Of a DNA stretch of 16,105 bases, positions 8,313-15,679 are shown one piece after another; positions within the stretch are counted from its first letter, which is position 1, and each line of letters begins with the position of its first letter. The stretch spans positions 1-16,105 of the forward strand of contig CALFIT010000179.1 in assembly GCA_937877465.1 (NCBI GenBank), read 5' to 3'. Both the position numbers and the translations under genes were made by a program. This stretch comes from an uncultured Bacteroidales bacterium. Lineage in GTDB: Bacteria > Bacteroidota > Bacteroidia > Bacteroidales > F082. Under the pieces are notes generated by a model that was not told the DNA's origin, did not search any database, and saw only the letters and a program-made list of their open reading frames with translations.

Positions 8313-8386
8313 AGGAAAAATCGTCGCAAAAACGCCATTTTGTGCGCCAATCGAAAATAATTCCGCCTTAATTGACTAATTATTAC

Positions 8387-8394
8387 TACTTTTG
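8387..8394 (+). promoter_or_regulatory. -7 box for the DEAD-box helicase (TACTTTTG)
   Basis: Exact TAnnTTTG match 32 bases before the helicase ATG, with TTG at 8372-8374 upstream. Together with the minus-strand box at 8305 it forms a divergent promoter pair in a 141-base gap. Confidence 0.6.
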
Positions 8395-8426
8395 CAGCCT
8401 CAATCACAACCATATATTTTAATTTC

Positions 8427-10574
8427 ATGTCACAATTTACCGATTTTGGATTGAATCCCGCTCTGTTGAAGGCTATAAAGGAGCTGGGGTTTGAGAATCC
8501 TATGCCGATACAGGAGAAGACGATTCCTGTACTCCTTGAGCAAGATGTAGACTTCGTGGGCCTTGCACAGACGGGAACGGGTAAGACAGCCGCATTCGGC
8601 TTGCCTTTGTTGAACAAAATCGACGCCTCGCAACGTTGCGTTCAGGCCTTGATCCTTTGTCCGACACGCGAGCTTTGCATGCAAATCACGCGCGACTTGC
8701 GCAACTATGCCCGTTACATTCCCGAAATCCTGATTGTGCCCGTCTACGGCGGTGCCAGCATCGAAATGCAGTTCAAGGACTTAGCCAAGAAACCTCAAAT
8801 CATCGTGGCCACGCCGGGCCGTCTGCGCGACATGATTCGGCGCAACCGCGTCGACTTCACCAACGTGAAGACCATGATTCTCGACGAGGCCGACGAAATG
8901 CTCAACATGGGCTTCCAAGAGGAGGTCGACGACATCCTTGAGTACATGCCCAAGGAAGGCCGCCACACCATGCTCTTCTCGGCCACCATGCCGAAGGAGG
9001 TGGAAGCCATCCTCAACAAGTACATGACCGACCCCGTGAAAGTGGCCGTGGGCGAGCGCAACAGCGGCACCGCCAATGTCGACCACATCTACTACATGAT
9101 GGCCGCCAAGGACCGCTACTCGGTGCTGAAGCGCATCATCGACTACACGCCGTCCATCTACGGCATCATCTTCTGCCGCACCAAGTTGGAGACGCAGGAG
9201 ATTGCCGACAACCTCATCCAAGACGGCTACAACGCCGCCGCGCTGCATGGCGACCTCTCGCAAGGCATGCGCGACAACGTGATGGACCACTTCCGCAAAC
9301 GCTCGCTGCAACTGCTGGTCGCCACCGACGTGGCCGCCCGTGGCATCGACGTGAAGGAACTGACGCACATCATCAACTACAACCTGCCCGACGACATCGA
9401 GACCTATGTACACCGCTCGGGCCGCACAGGTCGCGCCGACAAACGCGGCATCTGCCTCAGCCTCATCAACTTGCGCGAAAAGAGCAAGATCAAGAAGATT
9501 GAAAAAATCGTGGGCCGTCCCTTCGAAAAGGGTATGATCCCGACGGGCAAGGAAGTGTGCGAGAAGCAACTCTTCAACCACATCGACCGCATCGAGCACG
9601 TCGACATCAACCGCGAGGACATCGACGACTACCTGCCCGTCATCCTTCGCAAGTTGGAATGGATGAGCCGCGAGGAACTCATCACCCGCATGGTCGCGCT
9701 CAACTTCAACCGCTTCTTAGACTACTACAAGGACGCCGTCGACCTCAACGTTGACGACCGCGATGTGAAGAAAGACCGCAAGGAACGCAAGAAAGAGCGC
9801 GAGCACCAAGACGAGACCATGATGCGCCTCTATTTCGGCATGGGCAAGAACGACCATGTGCTGCCGCAGAAGATCATCGGCAAGATCAACGACGTGACCC
9901 GCTCGAAGAACATCCCGATAGGTCGCATCGACCTTTATGGCGACTATTCCTACGTCGACGTGGAAGAGAGCTTCGTCCCGCTGATTCTCGATTGCTTCGC
10001 CGACCCGCATAGCAACCCGCGCGGCATCGTGGTGGAGGTGGCCAAAGACCAGCCCGACCGCAAGAAAGGCGAGAAGAAGGACTTTGGCGAACGGAAGGAA
10101 CGCAAGGAACGTCGCGAGAAGCGCGACGACTTCCGCAGCGAGCGTCGTGAGAAACGCGACGACTTCCGCGACAGCCGCAAGGAACGCGACCGCCGCGACG
10201 ACGATGGCTTCTACGACAAGAAATCGAAGAAACGGAAGAAAGACTTCGACGACGACAAGCCCTATTACAAGTCGGAACGCTCGCGCGACGGGCACGAATG
10301 GCTCGACTCCGACTGGAAAGACCGCCTCGACGACATCGAGGTCTTCTTTGACGACGACGACCGTCCGAGCCGCAAGCAACGCAACGCCGAGCGCGGCTTC
10401 GGCAGCAAGAAAGGCAGTTCGTCGGGTTCACGCAGCGGGTCGTCGAGGGGCGGCAGCTCGCGTGGCGGAGGCTATTCCTCAAGGGAATCGAACCGAGGCC
10501 GCCGTGGCGCCAGCCGTTATGACGACGACTATTATTCGCCGCGCCGCCGTAGCGGTGGAGGCCGCAGGAGATAG
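8427..10574 (+). CDS. deaD: DEAD-box ATP-dependent RNA helicase, DeaD/CsdA-like
   Basis: RNA-unwinding helicase that probably acts in ribosome assembly and cold adaptation. The 715-residue product has all the core motifs: Q motif (F7 to Q29), Walker A AQTGTGKT (47-54), PTREL (79-83), TPGR (129-132), DEAD (153-156), SAT (185-187), ARGID (304-308) and HRSGRTGR (329-336). Residues about 463-540 (MMRLYFGMGKNDHVLPQKI through IVVEV) match the DbpA/CsdA-type RNA-binding domain. The last 170 residues are low complexity: first charged (repeats such as RREKRDDFR), then RGG/Ser/Gly-rich. Such tails bind RNA non-specifically. The symbol is given by domain similarity only; other Bacteroidota DEAD-box paralogues look alike. 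A long 5' leader was not seen. Confidence 0.95.
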   Translation: MSQFTDFGLNPALLKAIKELGFENPMPIQEKTIPVLLEQDVDFVGLAQTGTGKTAAFGLPLLNKIDASQRCVQALILCPTRELCMQITRDLRNYARYIPEILIVPVYGGASIEMQFKDLAKKPQIIVATPGRLRDMIRRNRVDFTNVKTMILDEADEMLNMGFQEEVDDILEYMPKEGRHTMLFSATMPKEVEAILNKYMTDPVKVAVGERNSGTANVDHIYYMMAAKDRYSVLKRIIDYTPSIYGIIFCRTKLETQEIADNLIQDGYNAAALHGDLSQGMRDNVMDHFRKRSLQLLVATDVAARGIDVKELTHIINYNLPDDIETYVHRSGRTGRADKRGICLSLINLREKSKIKKIEKIVGRPFEKGMIPTGKEVCEKQLFNHIDRIEHVDINREDIDDYLPVILRKLEWMSREELITRMVALNFNRFLDYYKDAVDLNVDDRDVKKDRKERKKEREHQDETMMRLYFGMGKNDHVLPQKIIGKINDVTRSKNIPIGRIDLYGDYSYVDVEESFVPLILDCFADPHSNPRGIVVEVAKDQPDRKKGEKKDFGERKERKERREKRDDFRSERREKRDDFRDSRKERDRRDDDGFYDKKSKKRKKDFDDDKPYYKSERSRDGHEWLDSDWKDRLDDIEVFFDDDDRPSRKQRNAERGFGSKKGSSSGSRSGSSRGGSSRGGGYSSRESNRGRRGASRYDDDYYSPRRRSGGGRRR

Positions 10575-10584
10575 TTTTCTTTGT

Positions 10585-10610
10585 CACAAAACTTCCAAAA
10601 CCTTCAAAAC
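10585..10610 (-). repeat. Left inverted iteron array
   Basis: Read on the minus strand it is three 9-bp units: GTTTTGAAG, GTTTTGGAA and GTTTTGTG(A). It is inverted relative to the array at 11201-11226, with 22 of 26 bases identical. Confidence 0.85.
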
Positions 10611-10629
10611 AATAATCTAATCTAGGCTA

Positions 10630-10658
10630 GCAACGGCACCCAACCGGGATGCCGTTGC
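10630..10658. repeat. Left bulged 9+3-bp hairpin
   Basis: GCAACGGCA pairs with TGCCGTTGC over 9 bp. Inside it CCC pairs with GGG around an AACC loop, with one unpaired base (10649). It is followed by GC-rich sequence rather than a T-run, so it is not an ordinary terminator. Confidence 0.8.
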
Positions 10659-10662
10659 CGCC

Positions 10663-10678
10663 CCCAACTAAAGTCGGG
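10663..10678. repeat. Left 6-bp tetraloop hairpin
   Basis: CCCAAC, TAAA, GTCGGG: 6-bp stem with one A-C mismatch and a 4-base loop, four bases from the bulged hairpin. It lies 18 bases before the GxxExxY ATG. Confidence 0.6.
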
Positions 10679-10696
10679 CTTTAAAACACAATTGCT

Positions 10697-11131
10697 ATGA
10701 TAGATGTTGAGGCTTTAAAATCTTATGCTTACGATACGATAGGTGCCATACATGAGGTTCACAAGGAATTGGGGCCTGGATTGAATGAGAAGATTTACCA
10801 AGAAGGTTTTCAGTTGGAATTGTCGGAAAGAAATATCCCGTTTCGGAAGGAATTGACTTTTCATCCTTATTATCACGGCAAGGAAATGGAAGCTACCTAT
10901 AGGTTGGACTTTTTGGTGAAAGACGACATCGTTGTTGAACTGAAATCCGTTGAAACACTTATCAGCGAACATAAAGCACAGTTGTTCAACTATATGAGGT
11001 TGACAAAAGCGTCTGTTGGCATCTTGGTTAATTTTTATCCGAAATTCGCTGAAATCGAACGCTATTTTTTCGATTCAGAGGATAATGAGATATACGGTTC
11101 AGATGGTTTTCCCGTCAGGAAATACTATTAA
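10697..11131 (+). CDS. GxxExxY family protein (PDDEXK_3-like)
   Basis: 144 residues. The naming motif is GLNEKIY (28-34), inside IHEVHKELGPGLNEKIYQEG. A PD-(D/E)xK-like core follows: Asp71 in RLDFLV and Glu81-Leu-Lys83 in VVELKSV, with Gln95 in KAQLFNYM. The family is assigned to the restriction-endonuclease-like fold, but no member has a firmly known role that I can cite. Base composition and codon choice (many A/T third positions) differ sharply from the flanking helicase and menA genes, which suggests separate ancestry. The gene lies alone between mirrored repeat ends, so it may help maintain or move them; that is inference. No Shine-Dalgarno or clear TAnnTTTG box was found upstream, so it may be read from the helicase transcript. 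Confidence 0.88.
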   Translation: MIDVEALKSYAYDTIGAIHEVHKELGPGLNEKIYQEGFQLELSERNIPFRKELTFHPYYHGKEMEATYRLDFLVKDDIVVELKSVETLISEHKAQLFNYMRLTKASVGILVNFYPKFAEIERYFFDSEDNEIYGSDGFPVRKYY

Positions 11132-11140
11132 TTCCAAGAG

Positions 11141-11156
11141 GCATCCGTTAGGATGC
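11141..11156. repeat. Right 6-bp tetraloop hairpin
   Basis: GCATCC, GTTA, GGATGC: perfect 6-bp stem with a 4-base loop, 10 bases after the GxxExxY stop. It has the same size and a similar loop (xTTA) to the left small hairpin read on the opposite strand. Confidence 0.75.
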
Positions 11157-11158
11157 GT

Positions 11159-11187
11159 AGGAAAGCACGCCAGTTGGCTGCTTTCCT
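11159..11187. repeat. Right bulged 9+3-bp hairpin
   Basis: AGGAAAGCA pairs with TGCTTTCCT; inside, GCC pairs with GGC around an AGTT loop, with one unpaired C (11168). The plan and bulge position equal those of the left hairpin read on the minus strand (loop GGTT), but the stem bases differ. It is preceded by GTAG (11157-11160), as in REP elements of other bacteria, and followed by TTAG. Confidence 0.8.
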
Positions 11188-11200
11188 TAGTCTAAATATG

Positions 11201-11226
11201 GTTTTGTGAGTTTTGTAAGTTTTGTG
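11201..11226 (+). repeat. Right iteron array
   Basis: Three 9-bp units: GTTTTGTGA, GTTTTGTAA and GTTTTGTG(A). They end 9 bases before the menA ATG. An in-frame GTG at 11206 inside the array is not considered a real start. Confidence 0.85.
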
Positions 11227-11235
11227 ATATTAAAT

Positions 11236-13191
11236 ATGGCAAAGTTAAAAACTTGGTTAAAAGCTTCCCGTCCGAGGACGCTGCTGCTCTCTTTTTCCGG
11301 GGTGCTGCTGGGCGGATTTTTAGCCTTTAACTATCTAAGGCCCCTGAGCCTGTCGAAGGGCCGACCCTATCTTGTTATAATATTCGCCGCTCTCACCGCC
11401 ATCCTTTTGCAAGTCCTCTCCAACTTAGCCAACGACTACGGCGACTTCAAGAAAGGCACCGACGGCGACAAGCGCGTGGGGCCGCAGCGCGAGATGCAAA
11501 GCGGTGCCATCAACGAAAAGGAGATGCGTCGTGGCTTGGCCGTCACCGCCGCCTTGTGCCTCGTTTCAGGGGGCTTGCTGATTTTCGTCTTCGCCGAGCT
11601 GACGTGGAAGGAGTTGGCCGTCTTTGCCGTCTTGGGCATCGGGGCTGTTTTGGCCGCCTTGTTCTACACCTTGGGCAAGCGTCCCTACGGCTATCGGGGC
11701 TTGGGCGACCTTTACTGTTTCCTCTTCTTCGGCTGGGCTGCCGTGGCGGGAACTTATTATTTGGCCACCAAGACGCTCGATTTCAGCGTCCTTCTGCCCG
11801 CCTCGGCGATGGGCTTCCTCTCCAATGCCGTGCTCAACATCAACAACATGCGCGATTACGAGAACGACAAAGCCTCAGGCAAGAATAGCCTCGTGGTGAA
11901 GTTGGGCCAGAAAGGGGCTTTCGTCTACCATTGCCTGCTCATCGGCGGGGCGTTTGCCTGCCTCGCCGTCTATCTCGCTTTGCACCAAGCAGCGTGGTAT
12001 TCCTACCTGTTCTTGTTGCTTTCCATCCTGTTCATCAAGGACTTGGTTGCCATCAAGAAGACGAACCCCGAGCGACTCGACCCGTTCTTGGGCCGTCAGG
12101 TGAAACATAGCTTTTTGTTGGTTTTGGTGTACGGCCTACTGCTGTCGGCAACGGCGGCTCGGGCACAGGACGAGTCTATTTACCAACCCGTCACGCAACA
12201 GGAGATGGCAACGGTGTACGAAACCGTAAAGACACCCTACAAATATGGCATGGTGGTGGCTCCCGACGACGACAACCACATGACAGACAGCCCTACGGTG
12301 TTTCGTCATCAAGGACGATGGTATATGACCTATATCGTTTTTGACGGCAAGGGCTACGAGACACGACTCGCCGTAAGCGACGACTTGCTGCATTGGGAGA
12401 CGTTAGGCAACCTCCTCAGCTTTCGCGACAAGGGCTGGGACTGCAACCAACGGGCCGGCTATGCCGCTTTGGTGGATGTTGAATGGGGCGGCGATTACGA
12501 CATAGAGGCTTTCGACGGACGCTACTGGATGACCTATTTAGGCGGTGCCAAAGAAGGCTATGAATCGCGCCCTCTCAGCATTGGCATGGCTACCACCGGC
12601 CAACCTACCCAAGCTGTCGAATGGCAAGGGATGGACCGTCCCGTGCTTTCGCCCTTGGACTCCACGGCTCAGTGGTTTGAGCGAGAGACACAATTCAAGT
12701 CGACCGTGTTTCGCGACAAGGAACGCCATTTCGGATGCGACTTCGTGATGTTCTACAACGCTTTCGGAGTCAACGAGGCTAACGGCCTTGGCGCCGAGCG
12801 CATCGGCATCGCCTTGTCTGACGACATGGTACACTGGCACCGTTACGAGGGCAATCCTGTGGTGGCGCACGAAGAGGAAGGAACCATTTCGGGCGACGCC
12901 CATATCCAGAAGTTGGGCGACCTGTATGTGATGTTCTATTTCCGTGCCTTCACGCCCACACGCCCCTATAAAGCCTTCAACACCTTCGCTTGCAGCCGCG
13001 ACCTGATACATTGGTACGACTGGGAAGGCGACGACTTGGTCTTTCCCTCCGAGCCTTATGATGCCCGTTACGCCCACAAAAGCTATCTCATCCATTGGCA
13101 GGGCGTGACCTACCATTTCTACTGTGCTGTCGACAACGAGGGACACCGTGGCATTGCCGTGGCCACTTCAAGGGAAATGTTGGATGAATGA
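11236..13191 (+). CDS. menA: MenA prenyltransferase fused to a periplasmic beta-propeller glycosidase-like domain
   Basis: One open frame of 651 residues. Residues 1-303 are a UbiA-family 1,4-dihydroxy-2-naphthoate polyprenyltransferase, which makes demethylmenaquinone in the inner membrane. Both metal-diphosphate motifs are present (NDYGDFKKGTD, 66-76; NNMRDYENDKASGK, 203-216), with nine predicted helices. The ninth (about 290-305, HSFLLVLVYGLLLS) runs directly into ATAARAQDE, like the end of a signal peptide. Residues about 315-651 resemble exported Bacteroidota five-bladed propeller glycosidases of the GH43/GH117/GH130 type (DSPTVFRHQGRWYMTY, SDDLLHWETLG, GAERIGIALSDDMVHW, EPYDARYAHKSYLIHW). 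With an inside N-terminus and nine helices, the sugar domain would face the periplasm. The ATG at 11236 is chosen over the GTG at 11206 because the conserved region begins there. An internal GTG at 12100 could start a separate secreted glycosidase. The enzyme's sugar substrate is unknown. Confidence 0.88.
   Translation: MAKLKTWLKASRPRTLLLSFSGVLLGGFLAFNYLRPLSLSKGRPYLVIIFAALTAILLQVLSNLANDYGDFKKGTDGDKRVGPQREMQSGAINEKEMRRGLAVTAALCLVSGGLLIFVFAELTWKELAVFAVLGIGAVLAALFYTLGKRPYGYRGLGDLYCFLFFGWAAVAGTYYLATKTLDFSVLLPASAMGFLSNAVLNINNMRDYENDKASGKNSLVVKLGQKGAFVYHCLLIGGAFACLAVYLALHQAAWYSYLFLLLSILFIKDLVAIKKTNPERLDPFLGRQVKHSFLLVLVYGLLLSATAARAQDESIYQPVTQQEMATVYETVKTPYKYGMVVAPDDDNHMTDSPTVFRHQGRWYMTYIVFDGKGYETRLAVSDDLLHWETLGNLLSFRDKGWDCNQRAGYAALVDVEWGGDYDIEAFDGRYWMTYLGGAKEGYESRPLSIGMATTGQPTQAVEWQGMDRPVLSPLDSTAQWFERETQFKSTVFRDKERHFGCDFVMFYNAFGVNEANGLGAERIGIALSDDMVHWHRYEGNPVVAHEEEGTISGDAHIQKLGDLYVMFYFRAFTPTRPYKAFNTFACSRDLIHWYDWEGDDLVFPSEPYDARYAHKSYLIHWQGVTYHFYCAVDNEGHRGIAVATSREMLDE
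11339..11362. repeat. In-frame palindromic repeat inside menA (encodes RPLSLSKGR)
   Basis: GGCCC and GGGCC flank CTGAGCCTGTCGAA, a partly palindromic 24-base unit. It is translated in frame as part of LRPLSLSKGRP in the loop between MenA helices 1 and 2. From memory, the CTTCGACAGGCTCAG core recurs in many unrelated bacterial genomes and often appears inside proteins as LSLSKG. Confidence 0.65.
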
Positions 13192-13233
13192 CACTTTCTG
13201 TCCAAAAACAAGCCTTCTTTTCAAAATTGTTCT

Positions 13234-13241
13234 TATTTTTG
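13234..13241 (+). promoter_or_regulatory. -7 box for the sorting-domain protein gene (TATTTTTG)
   Basis: Exact TAnnTTTG match 26 bases before the ATG at 13268, in the 76-base gap after the menA fusion. It indicates separate transcription. Confidence 0.6.
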
Positions 13242-13267
13242 CAGCGTAAACTCTAATTTTTATCCTT

Positions 13268-15622
13268 ATGAAGAAAACCTTACTTTTTGCGTTTGCCTTG
13301 CTTTTCGCAACGGCAATGACGGCACAAAACCGCGCGGTTTTGCTGCAAGAGTCCTTCGACGACAGCTCTTTGCCCAACGGCTGGAGCATCGTCGGACAAA
13401 ACTCCAACTGGTCGGTTTCGGCCACCAACAATGCCGGTGGCCAAGCCAACGAGATGAAACTCGACTGGAGCCCCCAATTCAACGGCATGACCCGTCTCGT
13501 CACCCCCGCTGTCGACCTTACCGGCTACAGCAGCGTGATCTTCTCGTTCAAGCACGCCTTGGACAACTATTCGGGCACCAACTCCATCGGCGTGGCCACC
13601 TCGTCTGACGGCGGCACCACATGGAACCAAGCCTGGACCACAGGCTTCGGCTCCAGCGGCTCGTGGGCCGAGAGCATCGAAGTCAACACCACCGACATGG
13701 GACAAGCCAACGTGCAGTTCTGCATCTACTTCAACGGCAGCAGCTACAACATCAACGACTGGTATTTCGACGACATCACCATCTTCACGCTCGAAAACCT
13801 CGACCTCGGCTTGGCTTCCGTCACGCTTCCCAATTTCATCGGCAGCGGAACGACCGAGATGGGCTTCAGCGTCTTCAATTACGGCGTCACTCCCGTGACT
13901 TCCATCGAGGCCACCTACACCGTTGAAGGCATGGCCCCCGTGACCGAGACCTTTGCGGTCAACATCCCCTCGTTAGGCACCTCGACCTTGACCTTCGACA
14001 CCGAGGCCACTTTCTCGCCTGGAAGCTACAACATCCTCTACAGCATTGACTTGGTCAACGGCGTGGAAGACGACGTGGCGAGCAACAACACCCTCGAAAA
14101 AGGCGTTTCGGTAGCCATCGGATCCGCCGACCGTTTCCCGATGATCGAGCACTTCTCGTCGTCGACTTGCGGCCCCTGCGTGAGCGTCAACACGGCCATG
14201 CTGAACTTCTGCAACAACAACCCCGGCCGCTTCACCTACACCAAGTACCAGATGAACTGGCCCGGCAACGGCGACCCCTACTACACGACCGAAGGTGGCG
14301 TGCGCCGCACCTATTATGGCGTGAATGCCGTTCCGCAATGCTTCCTCGACGGTGAAGACCAAGGCTATGCCGCCGTCACTCAAGGCGTCTTCGACCAACA
14401 TGCCGAAAGGACTTCCTTCTTCGACATCAAAGGCTCGTTCAGCGTCGAAGGCAACGTCATCAGCGTCGTCGCCGACATCATGCCTTACGTCGACGCCAAC
14501 GCCCGCGTGTATGTTTCGGTGAACGAAAAGGAGACGCACGGCAACGTGGGTAGCAACGGCGAGACCTCGTTCCACCATGTCTTCATGAAGATGTTGCCCA
14601 ACGCGGAAGGCTCAACGGTCAGCTTTACCGCCAACGAGCTGCAACGCTTGGAATTCACCCAAGACATGTCGTCGACCCACGTCGAGGAGATGAGCGACCT
14701 CGAAGTGTCCATCTGGGTGCAGAACTACGAATCGAAGGAGGTGATGAACAGCCGTTTCGCCTACGAATACGCCGACATGCATCCCTATCCCGTCGAGAAC
14801 CTCACCTTGGCCGAAAACAACACCAAGGACGGCCAGCTGTTGGCCTCGTGGGACGCTCCCGCCCAAGGCAACCCTGTCGGGTACAATGTGTATGTCAACA
14901 ATGAACTGGTGGCCGAAAACACCACCGAGACCTCCTATGCCTTTGAGAGTCAGGTGGGCGCGTACTATGCCGTTGGCGTGGTGGCCCTGTATGCCGACGA
15001 CATGGCTTCCGTCAAGGTGATGGTCGGAATGGACTGCGCCTTGCAGGACTTGGGCTTGCTTGCCAACGAGCAGGCTTTCATGTTGGACGAGGCCAACCCG
15101 ATGGCCGAGCTGACCCTGACCAATGCCAACCATAGCAGCCAAGCCGACATCAACATCCTTTCCGTCGTGGAGACGAACCCCGAGAATGTGCAATACCTCG
15201 TCATCACCAACGAGGAGCTGCCTTACGCCCTTTCGTACGACGAAGGATTTACCATCACCATCGAGCCTAATGCAGCCGCCAAGGGAAGAAGCGTGGCCGA
15301 GACTACCGTCATCGTGGAATCCGACGCCGGCACCTTGGAGTTCTTGGTGCAGGTCGACGGCGACCTGCTCAGCATCATCGAGACGAACGCCGAGGTCAGG
15401 CTCTATCCCAATCCTGCCAACACCAACGTCCGCATCGAGGCTGGCAACGGCATCGAGAGCGTGAGGGTCTACGACATGATGGGTGCTTTGGTGGAGACCG
15501 TTTCCGCCAACGGCAAGAGCGTCAGCGTGAACCTGAGCCAATACGCCAACGGCGTGTATTTCTTCAACATCCGCCAGAGCGACGGCGTGGTCACCAACCA
15601 GCGCGTCGTGGTCAGCCACTGA
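13268..15622 (+). CDS. Secreted Omp28/thioredoxin-like protein with type IX sorting domain
   Basis: 784 residues, exported by Sec and then probably by the type IX system. In order: signal peptide (1-19, ending AMTAQ); a jelly-roll, choice-of-anchor-like domain (about 22-175, with LLQESFDDSSLPNGWSIV and DWYFDDITIF); a CARDB-like beta domain (about 178-285); a thioredoxin-like Omp28-type domain (about 290-500) with C301-G-P-C304 and a cis-Pro-type loop NAVPQC (353-358); a fibronectin type III-like domain (about 507-585); a further beta region; and a C-terminal type A sorting signal (RLYPNPANTNVRIEAG from 711, VYDMMGALVETV, LSQYANGVYFFNI). The CxxC pair suggests thiol-disulphide chemistry or a structural disulphide at the cell surface. 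No partner genes are adjacent. The general class is clear; the substrate is not. Confidence 0.9.
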   Translation: MKKTLLFAFALLFATAMTAQNRAVLLQESFDDSSLPNGWSIVGQNSNWSVSATNNAGGQANEMKLDWSPQFNGMTRLVTPAVDLTGYSSVIFSFKHALDNYSGTNSIGVATSSDGGTTWNQAWTTGFGSSGSWAESIEVNTTDMGQANVQFCIYFNGSSYNINDWYFDDITIFTLENLDLGLASVTLPNFIGSGTTEMGFSVFNYGVTPVTSIEATYTVEGMAPVTETFAVNIPSLGTSTLTFDTEATFSPGSYNILYSIDLVNGVEDDVASNNTLEKGVSVAIGSADRFPMIEHFSSSTCGPCVSVNTAMLNFCNNNPGRFTYTKYQMNWPGNGDPYYTTEGGVRRTYYGVNAVPQCFLDGEDQGYAAVTQGVFDQHAERTSFFDIKGSFSVEGNVISVVADIMPYVDANARVYVSVNEKETHGNVGSNGETSFHHVFMKMLPNAEGSTVSFTANELQRLEFTQDMSSTHVEEMSDLEVSIWVQNYESKEVMNSRFAYEYADMHPYPVENLTLAENNTKDGQLLASWDAPAQGNPVGYNVYVNNELVAENTTETSYAFESQVGAYYAVGVVALYADDMASVKVMVGMDCALQDLGLLANEQAFMLDEANPMAELTLTNANHSSQADINILSVVETNPENVQYLVITNEELPYALSYDEGFTITIEPNAAAKGRSVAETTVIVESDAGTLEFLVQVDGDLLSIIETNAEVRLYPNPANTNVRIEAGNGIESVRVYDMMGALVETVSANGKSVSVNLSQYANGVYFFNIRQSDGVVTNQRVVVSH

Positions 15623-15645
15623 TTGCGGTTGACGGCAACCAAAAA

Positions 15646-15675
15646 AAGAAAGGAGTCCCTCGGGGCTCCTTTCTT
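15646..15675. terminator. Bidirectional terminator between convergent genes
   Basis: AAGAAAGGAG pairs with CTCCTTTCTT over 10 bp, extended by further inner pairs around a CTCG-like loop. On the minus strand the stem runs into seven T (complement of 15641-15647), giving a strong terminator 4 bases after the stop of the small membrane gene. On the plus strand the following bases are only moderately T-rich (cgtttcagttgttgt). Confidence 0.85.
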
Positions 15676-15679
15676 CGTT

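Larger units (their letters stand above)
10585..11226 (+). mobile_element. Putative 642-bp GxxExxY element with mirrored iteron/hairpin ends
   Basis: Unit made of a left end (9-bp iterons 10585-10610, hairpins 10630-10658 and 10663-10678), a GxxExxY gene, and a right end (hairpins 11141-11156 and 11159-11187, iterons 11201-11226). The right end is an inverted, diverged copy of the left. The outermost 26 bases match at 22 positions. The inside is clearly AT-richer in codon use than both neighbours. The element begins 10 bases after the helicase stop and ends 9 bases before the menA ATG. No target-site duplication is visible and no transposase is encoded, so mobility is inferred from structure. 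An alternative is a fixed repeat cassette. Confidence 0.55.

Noticed and set aside
10630..10678. Hairpins after the helicase as ordinary terminators
   Set aside because: No T-run follows either hairpin, and both have mirrored counterparts after the GxxExxY gene.
11206..11235. GTG start giving ten extra residues to MenA
   Set aside because: The extra residues are coded by the iteron array (MSFVSFVILN); the conserved protein starts at the ATG at 11236.
10570..11240. Target-site duplication around the GxxExxY element
   Set aside because: The bases outside the two iteron arrays (TTCTTTGT on the left, ATATTAAA on the right) do not form a direct repeat.
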